Shown here piece after piece: positions 33,060 to 44,088 of a stretch of 64,000 bases of DNA. The translations under genes were made by a program, and so were the position numbers. Numbering within the stretch: the stretch's first letter is position 1; each line of letters starts with the position of its first letter. Source of the DNA: Dipteronia dyeriana (Eukaryota > Streptophyta > Magnoliopsida > Sapindales > Sapindaceae); NCBI GenBank assembly GCA_032871835.1, contig CM065295.1, positions 41,848,360 to 41,912,359 of the forward strand, written 5' to 3'. Under the pieces are notes generated by a model. The model saw nothing but the letters and a program-made list of their open reading frames with translations, was not told where the DNA came from and made no database searches.

Positions 33060-33308
33060 TTTGGATTTTAAAACAATTTTTTTATATATATTTACCTTTT
33101 TAAAATGTTTTATCTTCAAAAAAATCATAAAAAAATACTGTTTGCACCGATTTTTTTTTTTTTTTACATAAATGTATTTCAATGTTTTCACCATGCATAA
33201 AAAAAATCAAATCAATATTCAATATATTTCATGCAATTTCATCAAAAGTACTTAAAGTGTGCATTGTAAAAAGTCCTCATTAGAAAATTAATATATATAT
33301 ATATATAT

Positions 33309-33695
33309 GGAATTTTTCGTATCAACATCCCCTTACTTTAAAACAATGAGCACCTTTGATGAAATTTCTTACAATTGAATGTTTTTAGATGAGATTTATT
33401 GTATGCATCCTAAGAAAATTAAAATGCACATTTGGTAAAAAATTGAATTTTTTTTTGGACTGAGAATTATTTTTTCTGATATTTCCTTATTTTTAAATGT
33501 TTTATCATCAAAAAAAGTCTAAAAAAAATTAGTTCTTGTACCTTATTTTTTTTTTTTATTTCTTTTTCCACAAATGCATTTCATTCTTTATTTGAGATCC
33601 ATACAAAAAATCACATCACGATTCAACAAATTTCATTAAATGTCACCAAAGGTGCTTATAGTGTACAATATATAAAGTCATCCTCAGAAAAATTC
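33309..33695. mobile_element. Second MITE of the same family as 6241-33290
   Basis: The ends GGAATTTTTCGTATCAACAT and ATCCTCAGAAAAATTC type text are inverted over about 60 bp, including AGCACCTTTGATGAAATTT and its complement. The interior shares TGTATGCATCCTAAGAAAAT and the stretch around AAATGTTTTATC with the first MITE. A TA run separates the two, so they are neighbours in the same TA-rich site. Confidence 0.75.
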
Positions 33696-34422
33696 TTTAT
33701 ATATATAATGAAAATTTTCAGGTGTAAGATTTTCTATACTAAGTCTTCGATTGCTACATGATATTGTTGGATTGCTACCATCAATATTCTAATAAGTACG
33801 GTAACAATCCAATAATCCAATAATTACAGGTATCCCGCAAAGTTACTATATACAGTGGCACAAACAAAAAAAATTCAATTACAACTATGACAAAGACCTG
33901 AAATTCCTATTATTTATTTTCCTCACATTTTTAAATTATCTGATTGGTTGTCGATTAATTCCTATGACAAATCTAGAGGGTGGATAGGTTTTTAACTTTT
34001 CTTGTGGAATTAAATTTAAGGGATCATTTATTTTTTACACTTAAAACTTAATGAGTCAGAATTAAAATTATTAAGTTGTTTTGTTTGTTTTATTAAGTGG
34101 TTAATAAACTTAAAAATACCAAAATAAAATAAAATAAAATAAAAAGTGAAGAATCATTACTTTTAACTTAAGAGCGGTGCTATTGGTTTTAAACCCCAAT
34201 TTTTAAATTATTTAATATATTTTTTTCTTTTATCAAAATTACTTAAAAAAATATACATTTTTTTATATATATTCTATAAAGTAAATCCAATAAAACCCCA
34301 TTTACCTTTTCAAAAAATAAAATAAAGCAACCCCATGTTATGAGCTTGTTTTGTTGAAAAAAAAATTATTAACTTTTAAACCCTAAAATTTTCTTCTTAC
34401 ACATAAAAAATATTACATAAGA
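33696..34422. other. AT-rich spacer
   Basis: No gene seen. It includes an (AAAAT)n stretch near 34121-34147 and poly-T runs. Confidence 0.6.
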
Positions 34423-34540
34423 GATTGAGAATAATATCAAACATCTAGAAGAATTGTCTGAGAATGATAGTAAGCATCTAAAAGAATTATCTAAGAATGA
34501 TATCAAACACCTGGAATACTTTTCTAAGAATCCCCTTAAA
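34423..34540 (+). repeat. 33-bp in-frame repeat coding for an 11-residue motif
   Basis: Three units of 33 bp; one plus-strand frame reads HLEELSENDSK, HLKELSKNDIK, HLEYFSKNPLK. An upstream stop (TAA) and no start codon leave a 51-codon open piece ending at about 34575. It could be a coiled-coil exon remnant; no family recognised. Confidence 0.4.
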
Positions 34541-34639
34541 ATAGCACAAAAACACAAAAAGAAAATCCCAAATTGAACACTGATCTTTCCTCAAGAAACC
34601 CAAATTGCCCTTCACAATCAGACAAAAACTACACCACAC

Positions 34640-35480
34640 ACACCAACTGTAAGCGGATTATGCGGAAGCGTTGCTAGATAGAATACAAACAAACAATAAC
34701 AAAATAAAAGAATTAAGATGAAGAGAATAAATCCAATCTCACACAAGACAATAATTTTACGTGGAAACCCAAATCGGAAAAAATCCACGGCCGTCAGAAC
34801 GTTAAGAGAAAGATTCACTATGTAGAAAATTGTTACATCCACACTCAGGATCCTCTCTCTAAAATACCCCAAACCCAATTGCACTCAATACTCTTTTGAG
34901 ATCTCTTTTTGTATTTGCTAATTTTCTCCACTAACAAATAACCTAGCTATTATGGTCTATTTAAATGAATTACAAGGAGTTAAAGATAAAAGGAAATCCT
35001 ATTCCTAAACGTATAAGAATTACTTGTTCCACATAAATACTATTTCCTATTTATGACAATTCTTCTTGTTTAAAAGAAATCATTTTTTTTTTAAGTACAG
35101 GACTTTCCTATTCTGATTAGCACAAGAACTTTCAGAAGAAAACACCTTTCTTATTTTCGTGCAACATTCCTATTTGGAAAAAATCCACCATTGATGCGGC
35201 TGGTTGTGGTTGGCCACTCACGCCCTACACCACATTCATCGCTGTCAACCACCACTCAGAATACCGCGGTTGGTGCACTTGCTGCCGCGTTGTAACCAAT
35301 GGAGTCGACCGCTCCCTGTGCTGATGTCTATGCACTTGTCTGTATCGCAGTCCAGACCGCGGTACCTACCAGATTCCATTTTCTTCAGTTCTTTTCAGTC
35401 TTCAAGCCTCCCTCAATTATGATCTCCTACTTCCAAACGTATCCCACGTCTCCAAAAAGTCACTGCAGTGGTTGAATCCT
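34640..35480 (-). mobile_element. Probable LTR remnant, unclassified
   Basis: ACGTGGAAACCC (34759) and CCACGG (34785) form the same minus-strand arrangement as the conserved LTR motif of copy A. The segment 35260-35370 carries a CAGACCGCGG-type motif also found in two other LTR-like repeats here. No ends or coding sequence could be fixed. Confidence 0.4.
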
Positions 35481-37599
35481 GTTCGGTAACCATTGGAAAT
35501 TCAAGTCATATCCAACACCAACAACAACCAAAACAACAAAATCGCAATAAGAATCGTAACCAAGAAAACACAATCTCTAACTAAACGAAAACATACCAAA
35601 ACCCTAACTACAATGCTAATTTTTTTTTGGAGACGATCAATATCCCACTCTAAATCTCCCACCAACGATCCAATCGATTATAGAAACAAAAAAAATGCAT
35701 ATAGAAAAACGGTTTCACCTTGAAATAATAATAAGAAAAAAAATCATGTGATGGAGGTGAGAAACGTATAGAGAGATCAGAGAAGAGGTACATTTTTATT
35801 TTTATCTTTTTGAAGCCGAGATGATGTGTATTAAGTTTGAAAAATAGGTAAAAGGGTAATTTTGTAAATAAAAAATAATAATAAACCCATTTAATTTTAT
35901 ATAATTAATCAAAATATTAAAAAGTATGACATAAATAGGCTAGTAGAGAGGGTGCTGATAACAAAACTGTTAACTTAATTACAAATCACTATATTGCATT
36001 TAATATATTTTCTTTCAAAATTATCCCGCCAAAGATAAAATATTTCCAATTTTATCATAATTGTATATCAAATTTATTTCTTGTTATGTTGTTGAACCTT
36101 TATTTATTTTTAATTAAAATCATTTCTAAATTATTATTTATCACATTTTAAAAATAAAATAATTATATATCATATCTTAATCATGAATAATATCTTATCA
36201 TTATTAAATAAAAATGGTTTAGGATATTTTTACTGAGTTGTCTATATCGTATTAAATGAAAATACATAACACTTAATAGTAACAAAGGTATAAATATCAA
36301 ATTACTTGTTTTTATATCATTTTATATTAAAAAAAAAGACAAACGTTGACACTATTTAGATGTGATGAAAATAAATAATAAATATGTCATTCTGTTTCAG
36401 GTTTCAGTTATCATTAAGTCTTTTATGAAATTCAGAACCGTTCAGTATTCGGATAAAAAATTAAACGACCCCTAAGTAAACTCAATCGCAAAATACCCAA
36501 CAAATAAAACCAACAACAAAAAGAAGAAGAAATAGATACCCGATTTTTATGTGAAAATTACCAAAACTAGGGAAAACCGTAGACCTACTCTATGGTTACT
36601 ACGTCACCAAATTCAATAGCTTATAGTTTGTTTATATTCACATGGTTGACAATCATTCAATTAACACTAGGGCTATAACCCAACCTATCACAACCCTTTT
36701 ACTACTGATTTTTTACTTCGTTGCTCGGAGATGTACGATCCTTGCAATCTTTTTCCTTGCTCATAGAAATACGGTCTCTGCAAGTTTTCTTCCTCTTGAT
36801 TCTTGATCCGTTAGGAACCCATTCTCTAAACATTTAGAAAATGATTTAAGTGTTTATGAATGGATCCATGAACAATCAAATAGTATGTCGAGATCAATAA
36901 AACACTACATATATGATGGCAAGAACACACAAAACAGCAACTAGCCTTAAACTCTCACCTAATAGAACTTGAAACACTATGAGAGAACGAAAATATATAG
37001 AGACCGAAGAGCTTAGAATCAATAAGAAAACTCGTTACTTTTAAACTATAGTATCCTAAACAAAACCTATCAATAAAATAGGCAATACTTCTCCTAGTAG
37101 GTTTTTTAAACACAATTTAAGCAAAATAATAATAATAATAATTTGCTAAATGGTATGAAACACAAAAAGCAATTTTCAAAAATAAAATTTTGAACCAAGT
37201 AAAAGAGGTTTTCCTAGATTGAAAATACCTTAAACATGTAGGGAAAACAATTTAGGAAAGTTAGGAAAAGACGGAAAGTTAATTGAACTTTAAACGAATT
37301 GTAAAACAAAGAGAAAACAAGATGTTTGACAATGAAACGAAGGTGTTTCATGACAAGCTTGAGATGAAGTTTTCAAGCTTTTCAGTGAAGCTTTAATTGA
37401 GTTTTAATGGAAGTTTTTTGGAGAGAAAATATTTCATTGATGATAAGTGTTTATATACACACACAATACTTATTTCGACTGACAACCAATCATGGTCCCC
37501 CATCATTTTACAATATGTTGTTTTCCTGCTTCTTTACTTTCAACATTTTGATATTGCAGTTTGTTACAAGCTAAGGCCATAAATTCCTATTTGCATAAG
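35481..37599. other. AT-rich spacer with decayed LTR-like motif
   Basis: No gene seen. A weak TATGTGAAAATTACC..GGGAAAACCGTAG motif near 36548 resembles the LTR motif at 34759 and 39546, suggesting one more old fragment. Confidence 0.4.
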
Positions 37600-38760
37600 G
37601 CGTTATAAGCTAGATCAACTCTTGATGTCTTTATGATGTGTGAATATGATTCCTGAGTCAAAATGGCCAGATGGGTCCTTTGTCGTAGCGAATTATTCTA
37701 AGCTGGACCATCTGAATTATCTTTACCTTTGTAGTCGATCGGATCTACAGTTATAAGTATCGTCGAGTTAGTCACCGATAACATTTAAAAAGAGATAAAA
37801 GAATAGTGATCATAGAGGCACAGAGTGGGGTGGTCCCAGTGGAGGACTCTTGAACACTAAAGTCAGTTTACTTTAATAAACAAGTCGAACAACAGTAAAA
37901 GAGAGAGAGACGAAGAGGGAGAGAGAGCAAATTATGAGTTCGACGTGTTGAATCGAAAGGGATGAATGAGGTGAAAAGGTCGAGGATAGGAATCAAAGAG
38001 CCTATCTCGAGATTGCTAGTTGACAAGTGGACCAGATCAAGGTTAACAGAGTCTCCCATAAGTTTAGTTTGACTAGATCGAAGAGAAAGGGTTCTTCAAC
38101 ATGTAATAAAGTGCTAGAATTATGGAGCAAAAACCACAGACAGAGCTTTCACGTGTAAGAGCTGAGAAAAACAAAGCCCTTTTTTTTGAGAAGGGGTCCG
38201 CTATTTATATAGAAGGCCGTGAGCCTTCAATGGTCGCTCTCATCAATGGGGTGTGATCCTCGAGCTATAAATCACCCATTTTGATTCGAGTGAATCAGGT
38301 GCTTGTGGCAATAATTGATGTCTTCTATCTTTGAAAACTGTGCAACGTTTTTATGATATTTAAGGCTGGCAAAAGGAATTCAAACCTCCATTTGACCATG
38401 TTCGTATTGAACCGTTTCTTGAAACGCGTTGGGCTTAACTGCGGGCCTATTTCGATATGGGCCTAACTCGATGTGGGCCTTTCAACCATCTGGCAGTGGT
38501 TCTGGGCTATGATCTGTGTCTCTTGTTACTAGGATCGACAGTTGGGCCGAAGGCTATTTTTTGACCATTTTAACTTGTAATCTTCTGACTTTGATCATCT
38601 TTGACTGAAGCCATATCAGGTTGACCAAAATTACTTAGGCTAGTAACAATGTTCACAATAGCTATATTGTTCACATGAGCAAAATAAAGAAAAATATCAT
38701 GAAGGAACATATGCCATATGGTACTCCCCGTCAATGGCTTTGGCCTCTATCAGCTAGTGT
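37600..38760 (+). mobile_element. Possible gypsy-type solo LTR remnant
   Basis: The text GTGGAGGACTCTTGAACACTAAAGTC about 350 bp upstream of a CTATTTATATAG TATA box (about 38201) has the layout of plant gypsy LTRs (CTCCGACGCTCAAGTCAG then TATA). No terminal TG..CA pair or duplication was found. Confidence 0.35.
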
Positions 38761-39197
38761 ACCCGCTGTCTCTTACCCTATTTTTTTAGAGAGTACTTTG
38801 AGCTCGTTAAAATCCATTCAAACGATTTTCAATTAATCTTTCGTGTAATATACCATTCAAAAGGCACACATGTATAGTTTTAGGAATAGCAATAGGTGGG
38901 TTATGTCAAACCTATACCTGAACCCGTAAATCATTCTTCCACCAAAACCCGGCCATGAACATGCAAAATTAAACGGGTTGGCGGGTTTTAGGGGAACCCA
39001 AATCTGCCCCATGAAGTATATATATATAAAATAATAAAATATTAAATATTAAAAAAACCTTAAAAATAAAAGAGAATAATAGTGTGAAAAAATTTCAATT
39101 CATTTCAAGTTTACATTTTAAATGAGACAAAGACAACTTATATAGAAGCAAGGGGAGGACCATTTGCTCATATTTTTTCAATGCAGGATTGTCTTAC

Positions 39198-39292
39198 ATA
39201 GAAGTAGGGGGTGGACCCTTTGCTCATGTTTTTTTAATGTGGACAACTCCATATTGAAAAAACATGAGCAAAGGGTTCACCCTCACTTCTAT
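39198..39292. repeat. Long inverted repeat (about 40-bp arms)
   Basis: The arm ATAGAAGTAGGGGGTGGACC... (39198-39238) is nearly the exact reverse complement of 39253-39292, with a 14-bp loop. A third, direct copy of the arm lies at about 39140-39178. Transcription would give a strong hairpin. Confidence 0.85.
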
Positions 39293-39429
39293 ATAAAGGG
39301 TATTTATCAATTGTTGAATGAAAACTTGGAAGTTATTGAATATATTTACTTTATTTTTCATTGTATTTACAAGTTTAAGTTAAAGTTTGAAATTACCTTA
39401 ACTGCGTGTCTAATAACAGGAAGGAATAG

Positions 39430-40443
39430 GTTTTAATCAAGTTAATTATCAACTTTTCTTGATTAGTCAATATTAAAAATTAACCTTGTAAACAATCGTA
39501 CAAAATCAAGTATAAAATGCAAAAATTAAATAACACTTGATTTTTACGTGGAAACCCTTCGATAAGGGAAAAACCATGGGCTAACCACTTGGTTACTCCA
39601 ATCTTCAAATCCACTATTGTAATGATGTTTAAAACCTAGGTTGACCTTTAGTCACACCATTCTCCATCACTAACCCATCACTACTATCCAACGTGATTTA
39701 TAGTGATTCTTGATTAATGTTTGCCAGCACACCTTGGTTGCAAGACCTCACTTGTTTGTGCACTACACCTTGTAGTCACAAAACTTAACTCTCAAAGAAG
39801 AGATCAACAACCTATATGAATATATGAAATATTCTAAATGCAATTAATGCTAGACAACACGAAATGTTTATCTAGGGATTTAAAGATGTTAATAAGTACA
39901 GATCCTAGATATTAATGTCTATATGAATACTCGTAAAGACCTAATTAGATATAGATATGCAAGTCTAAAATCTAGTCATCAAACAAATGCCAATCAACAT
40001 AGGTTGTCAATAAACATGGCAAGGACATTAATTGCAATCATCAAATGCAATCAATAAGCCCTAATCAACAATATCTAAATGCAAAACATATATATTTAGC
40101 TAGAAGGCAAATATGTCCTAAATGCAAGCTATCACAATACAAACTCAATCATGCAAAGAAACTCATAAATAAATGCAATAAATGCAGTCCTAGCATTTAA
40201 TCAATTAATAAATGCATTAAAATCATCATCTTGGAACGTATGAGCAAATAATCAATATGAGATTTTGTTTGTCAATTTAATGATGAAGACACATGCCCAA
40301 AGATACTCAATGATGCATGAAGGATGATGGGTTTTGGGTTTGGAGAGTTAAAGAGCAAGTCTTGGAGCTTCTCTCTCTAATAGTTAATCTCTCTCACTAA
40401 AAATGGGTTCTTGAAGCTCTAAAAGGAAAACGAAGAGAAGAGA

Positions 40444-40495
<52 letters not shown>

Positions 40496-40980
40496 TTGCC
40501 CTAGAGAAAAACAACGTCGTTTTGAACTTGGGAAACAAAATCTCGTCAAAACCGTTGTGCATACCGCGGTCGGTGTCCAGACCGTGATGCATGCAATGAG
40601 ACACTGTTGGGGAGAAGCGCGGTTGGGACCATTGGACAGACATGGTAGAAACCGCAGTACGTACCGCGCATGGCATACTGGAGCTCACCGCTCCGTGTGT
40701 CGTGGTACAAGTAAGTGCTTGCTCAGCGCCTATGTCGCGGTACAAGGGAAAAGTCCATTTACAACACAACAGAAAATGACTAACTTATGAAAAAGTTGTG
40801 CAAGTGTGAAATGAGTGAAATGCAAACAAACGAAGCATAATTATCGTTCAAGATATGTAAGCAAATGGAGGAGTGTGTGCAGCTAAATCTTTTCAAAGAG
40901 TTAAGTACAAGTGGACTACCTCTTGAAGCACTTTGGGACCTTGGAAGTTTGTTGAAGATGAGTCACAGTTGGAGACCTAA
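39430..40980 (-). mobile_element. LTR-like remnant inside the hAT-like element
   Basis: ACGTGGAAACCCTTCGATAA then GGGAAAAACCATGGG (39546-39581) is the conserved LTR motif in minus orientation. The CCGCGGTC/CAGACCG block is at 40560-40740. Ends not resolved. Confidence 0.4.
40444..40495. repeat. (CA)n(TA)n compound microsatellite
   Basis: About 14 CA then about 11 TA dinucleotides. Confidence 0.95.
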
Positions 40981-41480
40981 GCTATCCATTACAAAAAATC
41001 TCATGGTTTGTCATGAAATAAACCAATAAAAAAAAAAGATCCTTACAAAGTTATTTTTTTTAAAATTTAATATTATTAATATTAAATTAATTTTAATATT
41101 AAGCAGGTTCACGGGTTTGGGCATGGATTATTTTTCAAACCCACATCCGAACCCACCCGAACTTGCTACATTTTGTATTTTAGCATCCAACCCCGCTGCG
41201 GGTTTGGATTTTGTAACTCCAAACTCGACTGTAAAGGGTCGGGGTTCGAGCGAATGTCTGTGGGTGCGAGTTAAATTACCATCCCTAACTAGTTTCTCTA
41301 AATGTTTTTATTTTTATTTTTTCATGTCCTAAAATTTTCAAAACACAAGTTAAGTAACTACACAAAAAGATTATGGTTGAAAAACCAACTAAATAAAAGT
41401 TCTAAAAATATTTAAAAACCTTGAAAAACATTTTTGAAACTAAACTAAATGCGTCAAATGGACTTCACACAACTTAATAT

Positions 41481-43841
41481 TGTTAGGTTTTAGATTGTGT
41501 TGGCATTAATTCCATATCAAAATGATGTTTACTTGTAATGATTTAGTTGTTTAGATTCATGATGATTCAAGCTTCAAAGAAGAAGGAACAACCAGTCAAA
41601 GCAAGTTTAAAGTCTTCAAAGAGAAAGGATGCAATATGGTTCTACAAAGGTATACTAAGACCTTATCTTTCTCTTACAAGGCTAAGGCACACACACACAA
41701 TTCATACATTTGTGTCCCTGCATCGTTGTGCATCATTATAGGCACACACATACAATTCATTCATATATATCCCTATATCATTGTGCACCATGTATAACAC
41801 ATTCACACACTTGAAGATGAATGCTCATGCATTGGTATGAAAATAACATGTTTTGAAAAATGCATGATTGGAGACTATCTCTATGTAGTTTGCATTCCAG
41901 TGTGAATTGTGTTTGTATGTGTATATGTTTGTATAACATAGATATTGAACTTGAATTTAATCTTAAATCATTCTTGATTGAGTTCTGGTCATTTCGGTTA
42001 CTCATACTATTGATGTCAAGTTCTAAGTCAAAAGATACTACACTTTCAACTCATGTTGCATACACTGTCTTCGTCTTCATATATCGAGTCGAATTATTAT
42101 TTTATGGGTTGTGTATCTTATATGTCCAAGTCTGAGTGAGAGTTATGGTTCGTAATCCGTAAACGGATTCAAATTCCGAGTTTGGAGGCCAAAGAACTGT
42201 CGAAGAATGCGAGAGGAGTGCAAGGGAGTTGTACCATGGCCAAAGGCCATTAAATGGTGCAAGCCCGAGATGGCGCGTGGCCATCTCGGCTGCAAATCCT
42301 TGCTGCCCCGAGATCCCCACGTGCCATCTTAGGGAAGCATTATCAAACGGGGCATTTTGGTCTTTTTGCTTCTACTCCTTCCCTCTCCTTTATATTTCCC
42401 TTCCCTCTCACATTTCATTCTAAGAAGAAATTTAAAACTTGAGTGCATAATTTTCTCTCCATATTTTCTCACCTTCCAATCACCATAACTTCTTCATTTG
42501 AACTTCGATTTGAGTGATTCAAAGTTGAGAGTGTTTGTCTATTCATCTTCCATCTTTTCTCTGAAGGTTTGAGTTAGTTTTATTGCTGCTTTTGGAGTCT
42601 AAACTCATAAAAACGGGACTACACCAAAATCAACTAAGGTATTGATTTTCTCTCAAAGTTTTCTTTTAAAACTTGGTCAATTGCCTTGGGTTTTCTTCTT
42701 TAACATATATATGTGTCTTGTGATTGTTTTGATTTGAGTTTTGAACTTATTTATAGCTAGATTGAGTTTCAAATGAAATCACACATGTTGAGTTAGGTTT
42801 TGGTTTTGATTTTGCCTATGTTTTCACATGTTTAGGATTGTATTGTGCTAGCTTTGATTCTATGACTATTTGATGATCTTTGATTGATTGATTTCGTGAA
42901 AAATAGTTCCTCAAATGTATTAGGCTCTCTTGACCGAAATCTCACAATGATACATGTGCTTATGTTCTTTTGAGCTATTCATGTGTTTTGTTGAATCCAT
43001 GAATAGGAAATATGCTCTAGAACTTCAGCTTTAATCTAAATGGTTTTGTCACATGATTTTAGAATGTTTTTGGTTTATGAGATTTAAACTTGATTGTGTG
43101 TTAATTGAACATATCTTGTGATTCAAGTTTTAGATCTATGCATGTATCTAGGTTGTAATTAATATTGAACATATCTTACATGATCTAAATGGATTAAACA
43201 TGCATGATTGACTAGACTACATTTGTTTTGTGCATTCATGCTCATGTCTAGTATTTTTCATAGGATGTGTTGATCATAACATTCTATGTTGCGTGCTTGT
43301 TTGCGTTTTGCATTCATGTTCACCTAGTTGCCTTGTGAGAAGGAAGTCTTGACAATAGGTCTGAGACCTATGTTGTTGAGCAAGAAAGTCTTGGCAAGAG
43401 GTGGGAGACCTTGGATTGTTAAGCAAGAAAGTCTTGCCTAGGGTCGTGAGGATCCGGAAGGGTGAGCGAGGAAGTATTGACAAGGGGTGTGAAGCCTCAG
43501 ATTGTTGAGCATGAGGGCGACATCTTCATGAGTAGGATATGAGGGTAGTTTCTAGGTGAAGCCACTTGAGAGATTGTACTTGTCTTATCTACTAGTGGAT
43601 TTTGTTTGCCGGTGGTTGCTAACCCGTGGATGTTTCCTCTTTGGAGGTTTACCACGTTATATCTTGTGTCAACTTTTCTCTATCCCTATCTCTCTTATAT
43701 TTGTATTTGTTATTAGAATACTATGGATAGAACTCTATATGTAAGTTGACTTCCTTTCAATAATATAGATTGTGTATGTGTTACAATTACTTGTTTGTAT
43801 CACACTTTATTTCTTTTATATATTGATTAAGTGTCTTTAAT

Positions 43842-43886
<45 letters not shown>

Positions 43887-44005
43887 GATACAAGCAATCT
43901 AGAGGGAAAAACTTTTGTTTGTTTCTAAGGGAGTCGAAAAAGGTGTCTAACCTATTCACCCCCCTCTAGGTTAGCCTTGAACATTTATCCGTGTTTGTAT
44001 TTTTA
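41481..44005 (+). repeat. 5' LTR of copy C
   Basis: 2525 bp, TGTTAGG to GTATTTTTA (the terminal CA changed to TA). Fewer 45-bp repeat units (43338-43515) than in B or E, and a long (TA)n at about 43845-43882. Confidence 0.9.
42232..42337 (+). promoter_or_regulatory. Palindrome cluster with G-box in LTR C
   Basis: CCATGGCC AAA GGCCAT, then CCGAGATGGC GCGT GGCCATCTCGG (10-bp perfect stem), then TGCCCCGAGAT CCCCACGTG CCATCTTAGG. CACGTG is kept in the last loop. Confidence 0.75.
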
Positions 44006-44007
44006 AT

Positions 44008-44019
44008 TGGTATCAGAGT
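44008..44019 (+). promoter_or_regulatory. Primer-binding site of copy C
   Basis: TGGTATCAGAGT, one base from the family site. Confidence 0.8.
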
Positions 44020-44088
44020 TGGACACTAGATTGTACTTAGTGAGAGTCCAGGTGATACATTCACTGTTTTTGCAAAGCTTTTGAAGTC

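Larger units (their letters stand above)
6241..33290. mobile_element. MITE split by the Tat retrotransposon
   Basis: The left end (6241, GTAATTTTCCAATGAAGAC) and right end (to 33290, GTCCTCATTAGAAAATTAAT) are inverted repeats of each other over more than 50 bp, sharing ACAATGCACACTTTAAG and its complement. The halves, 6241-6388 and 33065-33290, make an element of about 374 bp once the retrotransposon and one TTTGG are removed. (TA)n flanks suggest a TA target, as in Stowaway/mariner MITEs, although the ends are not the Stowaway consensus. Confidence 0.8.
38881..41287. mobile_element. Degraded hAT-like element
   Basis: The left end TAGGAATAGCAAT and right end ATTACCATCCCTA are inverted (TAGGG-type hAT ends). 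Flanking octamers TATAGTTT and ACTAGTTT match at 6 of 8 bases. Subterminal CGGGTT/AACCCG-type repeats cluster at both ends (38920-39005, 41100-41250). No transposase is seen; the middle holds an LTR-like repeat. Confidence 0.5.

Noticed and set aside
35204..35422. 72-codon open frame
   Set aside because: No homology recognised; it lies in an LTR-like GC-rich patch with no start context or splice partner.
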